A stretch of 64,000 bases of DNA from PALSA-660 sp963726435 (GTDB lineage: Bacteria; Actinomycetota; Coriobacteriia; Anaerosomatales; PALSA-660), in contig CAVSCJ010000004.1 of assembly GCA_963726435.1 (NCBI GenBank), positions 372,001 through 436,000 on the forward strand, given 5' to 3'. The notes below the pieces were generated by a model. It was given only the letters and a program-made list of their open reading frames with translations. It was not told the DNA's origin and did not search any database. Position numbers and translations under genes: made by a program. Shown piece after piece: positions 50,773 through 60,942 of this stretch; the first letter of the stretch is position 1; the number at the start of each line of letters is the position of its first letter.

Positions 50773-52667
50773 ATGGATCGTGGCGTCATCGTGAAGGTCG
50801 CCGGCCCGCTGGTGGTGGCCGAGGGTCTCGGCACGGCCAGGATGTACGACCTCGTCCGAGTGGGGCCGCAAGGCCTGATGGGCGAGATCATCGAGATGCG
50901 CAGGGACCGCGCCTCGATCCAGGTGTACGAGGAGACCGAGGGTCTCGGTCCCGGCGACCCGGTCGAGGCCACGGGCGCTCCGCTCTCGGTCGAACTCGGC
51001 CCCGGGCTGCTCGAGTCCGTCTATGACGGCGTCCAGCGCCCGCTCGACGTTCTCGAGAGACTCGCGGGCGCGTTCCTCGCGCGCGGCGTCTCCGCGCCTG
51101 GGCTCGACCGCGACAAGCGCTGGGAGTTCGTCGCGACCACCGCCGTCGGCAGCCGGGTCGAGGGCGGCGACATCGTCGGTACCGTCGCCGAGAACGTCGT
51201 CATCGAGCACCGGGTCATGGTGCCGCCCGGCGTCGGCGGGACGCTCGAGAAGCTCGCTTCGGGCAGCTACACCGTCACGGACGCGATCGGCTCCGTGCGG
51301 ACCGTCGCCGGCGAGCTGATCGAGCTGCGCCTGATGCAGACGTGGCCGGTCCGGGTCCCGCGTCCGTACGTGCGCAAGACCTCGCCGACGGAGCCGCTGG
51401 TGTCCGGCACGCGGGTCATCGACACGTTCTTCCCGCTCGCCAAGGGCGGCACGGCCTGCATCCCGGGCCCGTTCGGCGCCGGCAAGACGGTCACCCAGCA
51501 CCAGATCGCCAAGTGGTCCGACGCGCAGGTCGTGGTCTTCATCGGTTGCGGCGAGCGCGGCAACGAGATGACCGACGTGCTGATGGAGTTCCCCGAGCTG
51601 ACCGACCCGGTCTCGGGCGAGTCGCTGATGAAGCGGACCGTGCTCGTGGCCAACACCTCGAACATGCCGGTCGCCGCCCGCGAAGCCTCCGTCTACACCG
51701 GCATCACGATGGCCGAGTACTTCCGCGACATGGGCTACGACGTCGTCCTTCAAGCCGACTCCACCAGTCGTTGGGCCGAGGCCATGCGCGAGATCTCCGG
51801 CCGCCTCGAAGAGATGCCCGGTGAGGAAGGCTTCCCCGCCTACCTGGGCACGAAGCTGGCCGCCTTCTACGAGCGCGCCGGCAAGGTCGAGTGCCTCGGC
51901 GGCGGGCGGCAGCGCCGTCAGCGGCGGGGCCGTCGTCCGACTCCGGCGCCGGCACCTCCGGTGCCGGGCACCCGGCTTCGCCAGTCGTCGTCGATGGCTC
52001 CGCCGCCGCCGGCGCGGGCCCGCGCACCGGCTCGGTCACCGTCATCGGGTCGGTGTCGCCTCCGGGTGGCGACCTCTCCGAGCCGGTCGTGCAGAACACG
52101 CTCCGCGTGGTCAAGGTGTTCTGGGCGCTGCAGGACAGGCTCGCGTACGAGCGTCACTTCCCGGCGATCGACTGGCTGACGTCGTATTCCCTGTACTTGG
52201 ACCGGGTGGAACCCTACTGGAACGATCACGTCAGCCCCGAGTTCCGCAGCCGGCGCGACGAGGCGATGGCGATCCTGCAGCGCGAGAGCGAGCTGGCCGA
52301 GATCGTGCGGCTGGTCGGGCTCGAGGCCCTGACCGTCCAGGAGCAGGTGCTCATGGAGACCGCGAAGTCGGTCCGCGAGGACTTCCTGCAGCAGAACGCG
52401 TTCAGAGACGACGACCAGTTCACGTCGCTGGCCAAGCAGGAGCGTCTGCTCGCGACGATCCTGCTGTTCCACTCGACGGCGCTCGAAGCGCTGTCCAAGG
52501 GGGCCGCGCTGCGCGACATCATCGCCGCCCCGGTCCGCGAGCGGATCGCCCGCGCGAAGTACGTGGCGGAAGACGCAGCGATGGCCGAGTTCGGCTCGAT
52601 CGCCGACGACATCGCGACGCAGCTCGTCTCACCTGACGGCCACGGCGCGAAGGGGGGCGCGAAGTGA
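50773..52667 (+). CDS. atpA: V-type ATPase catalytic subunit A, one apparent frameshift and a low-complexity insertion
   Basis: About 630 residues. Catalytic P-loop G-P-F-G-A-G-K-T-V-T-Q (about 232-242), E-R-G-N-E-M, S-R-W-A-E-A-M-R-E-I and T-V-I-G-S-V-S-P-P-G-G-D-L-S-E-P-V. The frame changes near 51897-51905, right after the C-L-G-G segment, and a roughly 35-40-residue Ala/Ser/Gly/Pro-rich stretch lies between it and the V-S-P-P-G-G-D motif, where most subunit A proteins have a short link. The insertion is open in one frame throughout. ATP hydrolysis/synthesis site; cytosolic head. Confidence 0.88.
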
Positions 52668-54092
52668 CCCGCGAGTACACCTCCACCCGCGACATCATCG
52701 GCCCGCTGCTGCTGGTCGAGAAGGTCATCGACGTCAAGTACAACGAGCTCGTCGAGCTCGAGTTCCCGGACGGCACGCGGTCGCTCGGCAACGTGCTCGA
52801 GATCTCGGGTGACGTCGCGCTCGTGCAGGCGTTCGGCGGCACGCGCGGCAGCAACCCCTCAGAGACGAAGGTCCGCTTCCTCGGGCACTCGCTCGAGTTG
52901 GGAGTCAGCCGCGACATGCTCGGCCGCGTCTTCGACGGCCTCGGGCGCCCGGCCGACGGCGGCCCGGAGATCGTTCCGGAGCGCCGCGCGTCGATCTACG
53001 GCGACCCGATCAACCCGACGGCGCGCGACTTCCCCGACGACTTCATCCAGACCGGCGTGTCGGCTATCGACGGTCTCAACCCGCTCGTGCGCGGCCAGAA
53101 GCTGCCGATCTTCTCCGGCTCCGGTCTGCCGCACAACGAGCTGGCGGCGCAGATCGCTCGCCAGGCGACGGTGCTGAAGCGCAGCGACGACCCCACCAGG
53201 GTGGGCGAGAAGCTCGAAGGCGAGTTCGCGGTGGTCTTCGCGGCGATGGGCATCACATTCGAGGACGCCGACTTCTTCCAGCGCGAGTTCCGCTCCACGG
53301 CCGCCATCGAGCGCGCCGTGCTCTTCCTCAACCTCGCCGACGACCCGGCGGTGGAGCGCATCGCCACCCCCCGAATGGCGCTGACGGCCGCCGAGTACCT
53401 CGCCTACGAGTGCGACATGCACGTGCTCGTGATCCTCACCGACATGACCTACTACTGCGAGGCCCTGCGCGAAGTGTCCGCGGCCCGCAAGGAGGTCCCC
53501 GGGCGCCGCGGCTACCCCGGCTACCTCTACACCGACCTCGCGACGCTCTACGAGCGCGCCGGGCGCATCAAGGGCAAGAAGGGCTCGATCACGCAGGTGC
53601 CGATCCTGTCGATGCCCGACGACGACAAGACCCACCCGATCCCCGACCTCACCGGCTACATCACTGAAGGTCAGATCATCCTCGACCGCGCGCTGCACCG
53701 CCGCGGCATCTACCCGCCGGTCGCCGTGCTGCCCAGCTTGTCGCGCCTCAAGCAGAAGGGCATCGGTGCGGGCAAGACGCGCGAGGACCACGCCGACCTC
53801 TCGAACCAGCTCTTCGGCGCCTACGCGCGCGGCATCCAGGCCAAGGAGCTCGCCGTCATCCTCGGCGAGGCGGCGCTCTCCGACTCCGACAAGGCGTTCG
53901 TCGCCTTCGCCGACGCGTTCGAGGAGCGCTTCATCGCGCAGGGTCAGCACGAGGAGCGCAGCGTTGACGGACACGCTGGCCATAGGCTGGGAGCTCATGG
54001 CGATGCTGCCGCGCGCGGAGCTGAAGCGGATCAAGGACGAGTACGTCGAGCGGTACCTCGGCAACCCGGTGGAGGCGGAACTCGAGTCGTGA
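52664..54092 (+). CDS. atpB: V-type ATPase subunit B (regulatory nucleotide-binding), one apparent frameshift near the end
   Basis: About 476 residues, overlapping subunit A. S-G-S-G-L-P-H-N-E-L-A-A-Q-I replaces the P-loop, as in all B subunits; T-D-M-T-Y-Y-C-E-A-L-R and P-G-R-R-G-Y-P-G-Y-L-Y-T-D-L are diagnostic. The frame shifts near 53955-53962 (after Q-H-E-E-R-S) and the usual C-terminus L-A-I-G-W-E-L-M ... A-E-L-E-S follows. Non-catalytic partner of A in the hexameric head. Confidence 0.92.
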
Positions 54093-54283
54093 CCGCCGCG
54101 CTCTACATAGCCCTGGGCATCCTCGTCGTCGGGCTCGTCGCGATGCAGGTCTGGCTCGCGCGCTCGCAGGCGCACCTCGCCGGCGAGCGCTCACGGATCG
54201 TCCTGTCGATCCGGGTCCTGAACATCGTGCTGCTTCTTGTCGCACTCGGGCTCGTCGTCTACGCGCTGGCAAGCGGGCGGTGA
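54089..54283 (+). CDS. Small two-helix membrane protein embedded in the V-ATPase operon
   Basis: 64 residues from a GTG overlapping the subunit B stop, and its own stop overlaps the GTG of subunit D, both by GTGA. Two hydrophobic helices (A-L-Y-I-A-L-G-I-L-V-V-G-L-V-A-M and I-V-L-L-L-V-A-L-G-L-V-V-Y-A-L) joined by a basic loop. I do not recognise it as a standard V-ATPase subunit. Tight coupling on both sides argues that it is translated with the ATPase. Confidence 0.65.
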   Translation: MTAALYIALGILVVGLVAMQVWLARSQAHLAGERSRIVLSIRVLNIVLLLVALGLVVYALASGR

Positions 54284-54930
54284 CCGACGTGCCCGCCTTG
54301 CGCGTGAACCCGAACAGGATGGAGCTGCTGAGGCTCCGGCAGCGCGGCGTGACCGCCCGTCGCGGTCACAAGCTGCTCAAGGACAAGCTCGACGAGCTCA
54401 TGAAGGAGTTCCTCGCCCGCATCGCCGAGGTCAGGCGCTCTCGGGTCGAGGTCGAGCGCGAGTTGAGTGTGGCGTGGGGACTGCTGGCGATGGCGCGCGC
54501 GGAAGCGGGCAGCAGCGCGCTCTCAGCGGCGCTGGCCGCCGGGACGCCCGCCCCGCTCACCGAGCTCACCGAGCGCAACGTGATGAGCGTCCGAGTGCCC
54601 GAACTGACGATGCGGGAGTTGCCGCCACGCCAGGGCTACTCGTTCGCCACGACGCCCGCCGTGCTCGACGGAGGGCTGACGCGCTTGGCCGCGGTTCTGC
54701 CGCGAATGCTCGAGCTTGCGGCCCGCGAGAAGGCCATCGAGCTGCTCGCGGCCGAGATCGAGAGCACTCGCAGGCGCGTCAACGCGCTCGAGTACGTGCT
54801 CATCCCGCAGATCGACGAGACCGTTCGCGACATCCGGATGAAGCTGGACGAGGTGGAGCGCGGCAACCTCACGCGGCTCATGAAGGTCAAGGAGATGGTC
54901 GAGCGCGCACAGGGTCTGGAAGGATCGTGA
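54280..54930 (+). CDS. atpD: V-type ATPase subunit D (central shaft)
   Basis: 216 residues from a GTG. N-P-N-R-M-E-L-L-R-L-R-Q-R and the long paired helices ending R-R-R-V-N-A-L-E-Y-V-L-I-P match subunit D, which forms the coiled-coil rotor shaft in the head with subunit F. Last gene of the operon; the following 46 bases hold no obvious terminator before the convergent tldE gene. Confidence 0.93.
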   Translation: MTDVPALRVNPNRMELLRLRQRGVTARRGHKLLKDKLDELMKEFLARIAEVRRSRVEVERELSVAWGLLAMARAEAGSSALSAALAAGTPAPLTELTERNVMSVRVPELTMRELPPRQGYSFATTPAVLDGGLTRLAAVLPRMLELAAREKAIELLAAEIESTRRRVNALEYVLIPQIDETVRDIRMKLDEVERGNLTRLMKVKEMVERAQGLEGS

Positions 54931-54976
54931 TCGGGCGCCAAGGTCGTGGCTGCAGTGGTCCGATGCCTTGCGGCGC

Positions 54977-56326
54977 CTACGAGGTGCGCCCCGTGAAGGT
55001 GAAGCGCTCGAGCAGGAGGTAGGGAACGAGCACTCCGCCGCCCTCTTCGCCGGCCAGGCGCTGACGGACCGCTGATACCCCGAGGGTGGTGTCGAGGGCC
55101 TCGAGCGCGGGCTGAGTGAAGCGCAGATCCTTCACCGGGGTCGTGACCTGCCCGTCCTCGATCAGGAAGGTCCCGTCGCGCGTCATGCCGGTGAGAGTGA
55201 CGCGCGTCGGGTCCTCGATGTTGACGTAGTGGAAGCGCGTGACGTATATGCCGCGCTTCACCGCCCCGATCAGCTCGGCCACGTCCGCGCTGCCCGCCTC
55301 GATGGTCACGTCGATGGGCAGCGGGCCGTGCGAGTTCGGCGCCGGGAGCGCGTGACCGGTGTTCGGCCGCCCGGTCTTGGCCGCCCAGTAGGAGTCCGTC
55401 ACGGGCGTTGAAGCTACACCGGCGTCGATCATCGCCACCCGCGTCTTCGGCTGGCCTTCGTAGTCGAATGTGAGCCCGGTCGCGTCCTCGCGCAGAGCGT
55501 CGTCCACGAGCGTTATCGCCTCCGACGTCACCCGCTGGCCGAGCTTCCCGCTCATGAAGGAGCGGCCTTCCTCCACGGACTTCATCGAGCAGCCCGACCA
55601 CGCGATGAACTGCGCGATGTCGGCCACTGCCTCGGGAGCGAGAACGACGGTGTAGACCCCGGCTTCCAGCTCGATCGCCCCGGCGCCGCGTCGAGCGGTG
55701 TCGGCAGCGCCCGCGCCCAGCGTGGCAGCGTCGAACGAAGCAGCATCGCGCCCGGAGAAGGAGGCCCAGCCGGTCCCGCCGGAGCGGCCTGCGGACAGCA
55801 CCGTGGCGCGCATGAAGGTGTTCGCCATCCCGACGTTGGTGCCGACGGAGTTCGCCACCGCGGTCACGCTGTGATCGCAAGAGACGCTCCCCGCGGCGGC
55901 TCCGCCAGTCTCCGCCGTGGCCGCGATCAGAGCGCCCGCGGCGGCGGCGCGCAGCTCCGCGTCGAATGCCAGCGTCGAGGCAGATACGCGGTCCGCGTGC
56001 TCGACCGGACGGGGCGAGGGCAGCCCGGGGAACCCCGGGTCCTCGGGGGCGAGACGCGCGGCCTGGGCGGCGGCATCGCAGCACGCCTCCAGGCCCTGCG
56101 GGTCGATCCGGTTCGTCGAAGCGACACCGATCCTGGTGCCGACGACGGCCCGGACAGAGACCTCCGCGTTCTCGCTGGACATGTTCTGGTGGATGCGATT
56201 GCCCGCAAAGCGGGTGAGGGAGTGGTCGGAGGAGTACACGATCGCCTCGGCCTGTTCGGCGCCGCCGTCCTGGGCGAAGGCGACGGCCTCGGCGGCGAGA
56301 GCGCGGGCCCGTGTGGTGTCGATCAT
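54977..56326 (-). CDS. TldD/PmbA-family protein (TldE-like)
   Basis: 449 residues. The overall TldD/PmbA fold is recognisable (Q-A-E-A-I-V-Y-S-S-D-H-S-L-T-R-F-A-G-N, A-G-V-Y-T-V-V-L-A-P-E-A-V-A and the C-terminal P-Y-L-L-L-E-R-F-T-F), but the HExxxH zinc motif is absent, as in TldE, the non-catalytic half of the TldD/TldE protease that processes modified peptides and other substrates. Its start overlaps the TldD stop (ATGA). Substrate unknown; no RiPP precursor is near. Confidence 0.88.
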   Translation of the reverse strand: MIDTTRARALAAEAVAFAQDGGAEQAEAIVYSSDHSLTRFAGNRIHQNMSSENAEVSVRAVVGTRIGVASTNRIDPQGLEACCDAAAQAARLAPEDPGFPGLPSPRPVEHADRVSASTLAFDAELRAAAAGALIAATAETGGAAAGSVSCDHSVTAVANSVGTNVGMANTFMRATVLSAGRSGGTGWASFSGRDAASFDAATLGAGAADTARRGAGAIELEAGVYTVVLAPEAVADIAQFIAWSGCSMKSVEEGRSFMSGKLGQRVTSEAITLVDDALREDATGLTFDYEGQPKTRVAMIDAGVASTPVTDSYWAAKTGRPNTGHALPAPNSHGPLPIDVTIEAGSADVAELIGAVKRGIYVTRFHYVNIEDPTRVTLTGMTRDGTFLIEDGQVTTPVKDLRFTQPALEALDTTLGVSAVRQRLAGEEGGGVLVPYLLLERFTFTGRTS

Positions 56327-57768
56327 CTTCCCACCCCGATCCGGACGCCTCTGAATCGCGCGGGCGCGGTCCCGTGCCCCACGTGCGCCACCTGCATCGG
56401 CTCGCCCTTGCCGCAGTTGTCGACGCCCCACACCTTCCACTCGCTCTCCGAGCAGACGGCGTCGCAGCTGCCCCAGAACTCCGGGGTGATCCCGGTGTAG
56501 TCCGGTTTCCGGAGCATCCGGCCGATCTTGCCGCCTTTGATCTCCCAACCGATCTCGCAACCGAATTGGAAGTTGAGGCGCTTGTCGTCTATCGACCAGG
56601 AGTCGTTGACCTCCATGTAGACGCCCTCGTCCGTGTCTGCGATGAGGTCGTCGAGCGTGCCCGCCACGCCGGGTTCGAGCGAGACGGTCGTCATGCGCAC
56701 CAGCGGCGATCGGGCCCATCCGTCGGCGCGCATCGCACCGCTGCTCCGGCGGCCGATCGCGGCAGCCGACTCGCGGCTCGAAAGGAATCCGGTGAGGATC
56801 CCCTCGCGCACCAGGTACTCGCGGCTGGCAGGCACGCCCTCGTCGTCGTAGCCGAACGATCCGATCGACCCGGGCTGCGTCGCGTCGGCGGTGATGGTGA
56901 CCTCGGGAGAGCCGTAGCGCAGCGTGTCGAGGTCGCTGGCGCCCACCCACGAGGTCCCCGCGAATGCGGCCTCATCGCCCAGCACCCGGTCGAGCTCGGT
57001 CGGATGGCCGACCGACTCGTGCACCTGCAGCGCCAGCTGGCTGCCGTCCAGGACCAGAGTGGTCGTGGCAGCCGGACACCGCGGCGCCGTCAGAAGCTCC
57101 GCGGCCTGCTCGGCGATACGCGGAGCGTTGCCGGCCAGGTCGAGGGCCGCGATCGTCTCCCAGCCTCCTTGGAAGCAGCCGCCGCCGTGAGAGTTCGGAT
57201 ACGAGCGCGTGACGACCTCACCGTCGCCTATGGCGAAGCAGGTGATCCCCGCGGCGCTCTCCACCCATTGCTGTTCGATGAACGCGCCCTCACTCGAGGC
57301 GAACGTCTTGCGACCGCGGAGGAATGACATCTGTCCGGTTGCGAGGGAGATCCCCTTCTGAGCGCGCAACGCGGCGTCGGCGGCGAAGAGGACCGCGAGC
57401 TTGTCCTCGGTGCTCACGGAGAACGGGTCGATCTCGCAGGGTCCGCTCCAGGTGTCCGTGTGGGGCTCGAGAGGGGAGAGCACGATCGGCCTCGCACCTA
57501 CCGTGGCCGACGCCCGCGCGATCGCGACCGCGTGCTTCGCTACACGCGCCGCAGACCCGTCCCCCATCTCCGAGGATGCCGCGAATCCCCACGCGCCGTC
57601 TGCGACGACGCGGACCCCGAAGCCAAGGGAGGAGGAACTCGAGATGCCCTCGACCACTCCGTTACGCACGGACAGTGACTGCGTCAGCGTGTCGGTGACG
57701 CGAACGTCGGCATACGATGCTCCGGCAGCGGTCGCCGCGTCGAGACACTCCCCGCAGAACTGTTTCAC
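56323..57768 (-). CDS. tldD: TldD metalloprotease
   Basis: 481 residues from a GTG with GAGAGG upstream. A-D-V-R-V-T-D-T-L-T-Q-S-L-S-V-R-N-G-V and the zinc motif H-E-S-V-G-H (HExxxH, in Q-L-A-L-Q-V-H-E-S-V-G-H-P) define TldD. With TldE it forms a chambered metalloprotease that degrades partially unfolded peptides and matures some RiPPs. The C-terminal G-K-G-E-P-M-Q-V-A-H-V-G-H supplies the remaining metal ligand. Confidence 0.92.
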   Translation of the reverse strand: MKQFCGECLDAATAAGASYADVRVTDTLTQSLSVRNGVVEGISSSSSLGFGVRVVADGAWGFAASSEMGDGSAARVAKHAVAIARASATVGARPIVLSPLEPHTDTWSGPCEIDPFSVSTEDKLAVLFAADAALRAQKGISLATGQMSFLRGRKTFASSEGAFIEQQWVESAAGITCFAIGDGEVVTRSYPNSHGGGCFQGGWETIAALDLAGNAPRIAEQAAELLTAPRCPAATTTLVLDGSQLALQVHESVGHPTELDRVLGDEAAFAGTSWVGASDLDTLRYGSPEVTITADATQPGSIGSFGYDDEGVPASREYLVREGILTGFLSSRESAAAIGRRSSGAMRADGWARSPLVRMTTVSLEPGVAGTLDDLIADTDEGVYMEVNDSWSIDDKRLNFQFGCEIGWEIKGGKIGRMLRKPDYTGITPEFWGSCDAVCSESEWKVWGVDNCGKGEPMQVAHVGHGTAPARFRGVRIGVGR

Positions 57769-57956
57769 TTCTTGCCTCTCCAGTGGTCGTGCCGAAAGCG
57801 CCGTCGGCTTCGCGCCGCCGACCGGTGGCCATCGGTCATGATATCCCGTCGGTGCCGACGGCGGCACGCACTCGCGTGCATACTCTCGCGGGCGTACGCG
57901 GGCCGTACGCCCGGCGCTCGATGCGCCTCGAGGGAAGCAAGGGCTACCATCGGCGC

Positions 57957-59198
57957 ATGGAAGCTTCGTACCCCACCGCCGACAGAGTGCCGACGCGCGT
58001 CCGAGACCGATCTTGGACGCAGTCTTTGCCGTCCTGCTCCTGGGCGTCGTCTGGTTCCAGATGTGGATCCCGCGCGTGCTGATCCGCGGAGGGCGCGGCA
58101 TCCCTCGCGAGATGCTGCCCTTCGGACGCCCGGAGAGCACGCCGATCGCGGCCTTCCTGTTGGTGACGGTCTGCATCCTTCCGCTGGCCTTCAGACGCCG
58201 ATACCCGCTCGCGGTGCTCGTGACGGTCGCGGGCGCCACCGCCCTGTACCAGTTGCTCGGGTACCCGCCCTCCCTGGTGCTGCGTCGGCATGCTGGTCGC
58301 GCTGTACACGGTCGGCACGCTGGTGGACAGGCGTCGGCTGATGGCGTGGGCAGCGGTCTGCGGAGGCCTGGTGGTGGTCACCGCCGTGCCGCCGTGGGGA
58401 TCGCCCGTGTTCTGGGCCGATCTCGCCCGCAACTTCTCGATGCTCGCCGTCGCGGCGGCGATCGGCGACGCGACCCGCAACCGCCGCGCGTACGTGGCCG
58501 AGGTGGAGCAGCGCGCGATCGAGGCGGAGCGCACCCGCGAGGAAGAGGCTCGCCGCCGCGTCGACGAGGAGAGGCTGCGCATAGCCCGCGAGCTGCACGA
58601 CATCACCGCGCACTCGCTGTCGATCGTCGCGGTCCAGTCGGGCGCGGCGCTGCACGTGCTCGACAGCGACCCTGCGGCCGCGCGCGGAGCGCTCGTCGCG
58701 ATCCGCGACACGTCGCGGGAGGCGCTCAACGAGCTGCGGGCCATCCTCGGTGTCCTGCGCGGCGCCGGCGAAGCGGTGGAGGGCGCGCCGCTGACCCCGA
58801 CGCCCGGGCTCGCGCGCGTAACCGACCTGGTCGCTCCGCTCCGCGACGCCGGACTCTCGGTCGACCTGAACGGGCCTGAAGCCGGCGAGGTTCTGCCGGC
58901 TTTCGTCGACGCCTCGGCGTACCGGATAGTGCAGGAAGCGCTAACCAACGTCCTGCGACACGGCGGCCGCGCTTCCGTTCGCGTGGATCTGCGCCGCCGC
59001 GGCGACACTCTTCTCGTCGAAGTGGTCGACGATGGGGGTGGGGCTCCCGCTCCCGAGCCAGCGGCCCAGGGCCACGGGATCGCGGGCATGCGCGAGCGCG
59101 CGCTCGCACTCGGGGGCACTTTCGAGGCCGGCCCGGTGGAAGGCGGGGGCTGGCGAGTGGCAGCGACGCTTCCGCTCCAGGGGGGGTGGCAGTCGTGA
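57957..59198 (+). CDS. NarL-type sensor histidine kinase, two apparent frameshifts
   Basis: About 410 residues. N-terminal part with four hydrophobic segments (about 58010-58440), then a HisKA_3 domain with phospho-acceptor in A-R-E-L-H-D-I-T-A-H-S-L-S-I-V-A-V-Q and a HATPase domain with A-L-T-N-V-L-R-H and D-G-G-G ... G-H-G-I-A-G-M-R-E-R-A. Frames shift near 58005-58012 and 58275-58285; the C-terminal two-thirds is clean. Membrane-located sensor for the response regulator that follows, overlapping by four bases (GTGA). Likely controls the efflux cluster downstream. Confidence 0.8.
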
Positions 59199-59854
59199 TC
59201 CGGGTGCTCATCGCCGACGACCAGGCCTTGGTGCGTGCCGGTTTCCGCGTGCTGATCGACTCCGCTGACGACCTGGAGGTCGTCGGCGAAGCGTCGGACG
59301 GCCGCGAGGCGGTCACGCTGGCGCGTTCGAAGAAGGCCGACATCGTGCTGATGGACGTGCGGATGCCCGTGCTCGACGGCCTCGCGGCCACCCGCGAGCT
59401 CAAAGGAGAGCACGACGGGCCGCGCATCATCATCCTCACCACCTTCGATATCGACGAGTACGTCTTCGAGGCCCTGCGCGCCGGCGCGAGCGGCTTCCTG
59501 CTCAAGGACACCGAGCCGGACGACCTGCTGCAGGCCGTGCGGATCGTGGCGGCTGGCGACGCGCTGCTGGCACCGAGCGTCACCAGGCGCCTGATCGAGG
59601 AGTTCGCCACCCGTCCGGACCCTCACCGCACGCCGCCGGAGGCGCTCGAGGCGCTCACCGAGCGCGAACGCGAGGTGCTGGCGCTCGTGGCGCGCGGGCT
59701 GTCCAACGCCGAGATCGCCACGGAGCTGTTCATCTCGCCCGCCACGGCGAAGACCCACGTCAGCCGAGCGATGATGAAGCTCGGCGCCCGCGACCGGGCG
59801 CAGCTCGTCGTCACGGCGTACGAGACCGGACTGGTGAGCCCGCGGTCGAAGTAG
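59195..59854 (+). CDS. NarL/LuxR-type response regulator
   Basis: 219 residues. Receiver with I-A-D-D-Q-A-L-V-R-A-G, phospho-acceptor I-V-L-M-D-V-R-M-P and L-L-K-D; C-terminal LuxR helix-turn-helix L-T-E-R-E-R-E-V-L-A-L-V-A-R-G-L-S-N-A-E-I-A. GTG at 59195 overlaps the kinase. Probably activates the membrane-protein/efflux genes that start 190 bases later. Confidence 0.92.
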   Translation: MIRVLIADDQALVRAGFRVLIDSADDLEVVGEASDGREAVTLARSKKADIVLMDVRMPVLDGLAATRELKGEHDGPRIIILTTFDIDEYVFEALRAGASGFLLKDTEPDDLLQAVRIVAAGDALLAPSVTRRLIEEFATRPDPHRTPPEALEALTEREREVLALVARGLSNAEIATELFISPATAKTHVSRAMMKLGARDRAQLVVTAYETGLVSPRSK

Positions 59855-60047
59855 CAGCTGCGCGCTCAGCGTGGCGCCGTACTCCCCAGGTGGTACGTGA
59901 CAGTGACGACCCGGGGCTGACGCTGCGAGACGCTGCTCGAAGTAGGGTGATGCGTGGCGGGCCCGGGCGCTTCCGGGTACCCGGGCCCGCGCCAAAGGAA
60001 CGGGCCGCCCCAAGGGCGCGCCCATGACACACAAGAGGTGACCGAAG

Positions 60048-60497
60048 ATGAGTGACGCAACGAGCGCGGAGACGGATGCCAACGGCACCACGGTGCCTGA
60101 GGCGCCGGTCGAGAGCGCGCCGGTCGAGAGCGCGCCGGCTGCACAGCCGCCGGTCGCCGTCCAATACGCACCGGCTCCGGTCGCGGCCGTCGCCACCAGG
60201 CGCCATCCCCGCACGTGGGTCGTGGTCGTGGCCGCTGTGGCCGCGGCGCTGCTGTTCATGGCGATAGGTGCGGGCATTGCGCTCGGCGTCGCGCGTCGTG
60301 CCGCGGTCGCGGGACTGAGGCGCGGAGTCATGATGAGCGCCCCCGGCCGCATGGGCGGGGGCTACGGCCGCGGCGGGATGGGCGGCTACGGCCGAGGCGG
60401 GAACCGAGGCACCGGCCGCCGCAACGGCGCGGGTCCGGGGGACAAGTCCAATGAAGGCAGTTCCAGCATCGAGACGACACCAGGCCTCAACTACTAG
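60048..60497 (+). CDS. Membrane protein with Pro/Ala-rich N-terminus and Gly-Arg-Tyr-rich tail
   Basis: 149 residues. Repeated P-V-E-S-A-P units at about 19-30, one transmembrane helix (V-V-V-V-A-A-V-A-A-A-L-L-F-M-A-I-G-A-G-I) and a C-terminal G-G-Y-G-R-G-G repeat rich in Gly, Arg and Tyr. No family recognised. It lies just downstream of the two-component system and upstream of an efflux system, so an accessory or target role there is plausible but unproven. Confidence 0.65.
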   Translation: MSDATSAETDANGTTVPEAPVESAPVESAPAAQPPVAVQYAPAPVAAVATRRHPRTWVVVVAAVAAALLFMAIGAGIALGVARRAAVAGLRRGVMMSAPGRMGGGYGRGGMGGYGRGGNRGTGRRNGAGPGDKSNEGSSSIETTPGLNY

Positions 60498-60566
60498 CCC
60501 CGTGACGACTGCTCCGTTGTCGGGGCGGTCCGCAGGTTCCGGCGATGAGACAAGAGGTGAACGCAA

Positions 60567-60926
60567 GTGAGCGACCAAGAGACGGCCGAGGGGCGGTCCG
60601 CTGCTGTAGCGAACGCGACGCAGGCAGTCGCGATCAAGCAGGTGAACGACGAGATAGGCGGGATCCGCAAGCAGCTGAAGGCGCTGTGGATCGTCGTCGG
60701 CGTGATCGGGACGATCACGCTGATCGTGGCGGTCCTGACGCTGCTCCCGCGCTTCGGCGTGCGGATCGGAGGTGGCGCCTTCCCGGGCCGCGGCGGACTC
60801 ACGAACGGCCAGCAGTTCAACGGCCCGGGCGGCACTGGAGCCCGGGCGGGACCGGCACCCAGCAGCCGACCGCGCCGTAGACGCAGCCTGGCCCACGGCG
60901 CAGTCAGGGACGAACCGACGAGCTGA
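60567..60926 (+). CDS. Small single-pass membrane protein, possibly frameshifted at the C-terminus
   Basis: 119 residues from a GTG. A soluble Gln/Ala-rich N-terminus (about 1-40), one helix (A-L-W-I-V-V-G-V-I-G-T-I-T-L-I-V-A-V-L-T-L-L) and a Gly-rich tail. In this frame the tail ends in an unusual Arg-rich stretch; one frame over it reads G-S-P-G-G-T-G-T-Q-Q-P-T-A-P and stops at 60880, which looks more natural. No family recognised. Between the previous membrane protein and the adaptor gene. Confidence 0.6.
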   Translation: MSDQETAEGRSAAVANATQAVAIKQVNDEIGGIRKQLKALWIVVGVIGTITLIVAVLTLLPRFGVRIGGGAFPGRGGLTNGQQFNGPGGTGARAGPAPSSRPRRRRSLAHGAVRDEPTS

Positions 60927-60942
60927 CGGAGTGGTGACCTAG

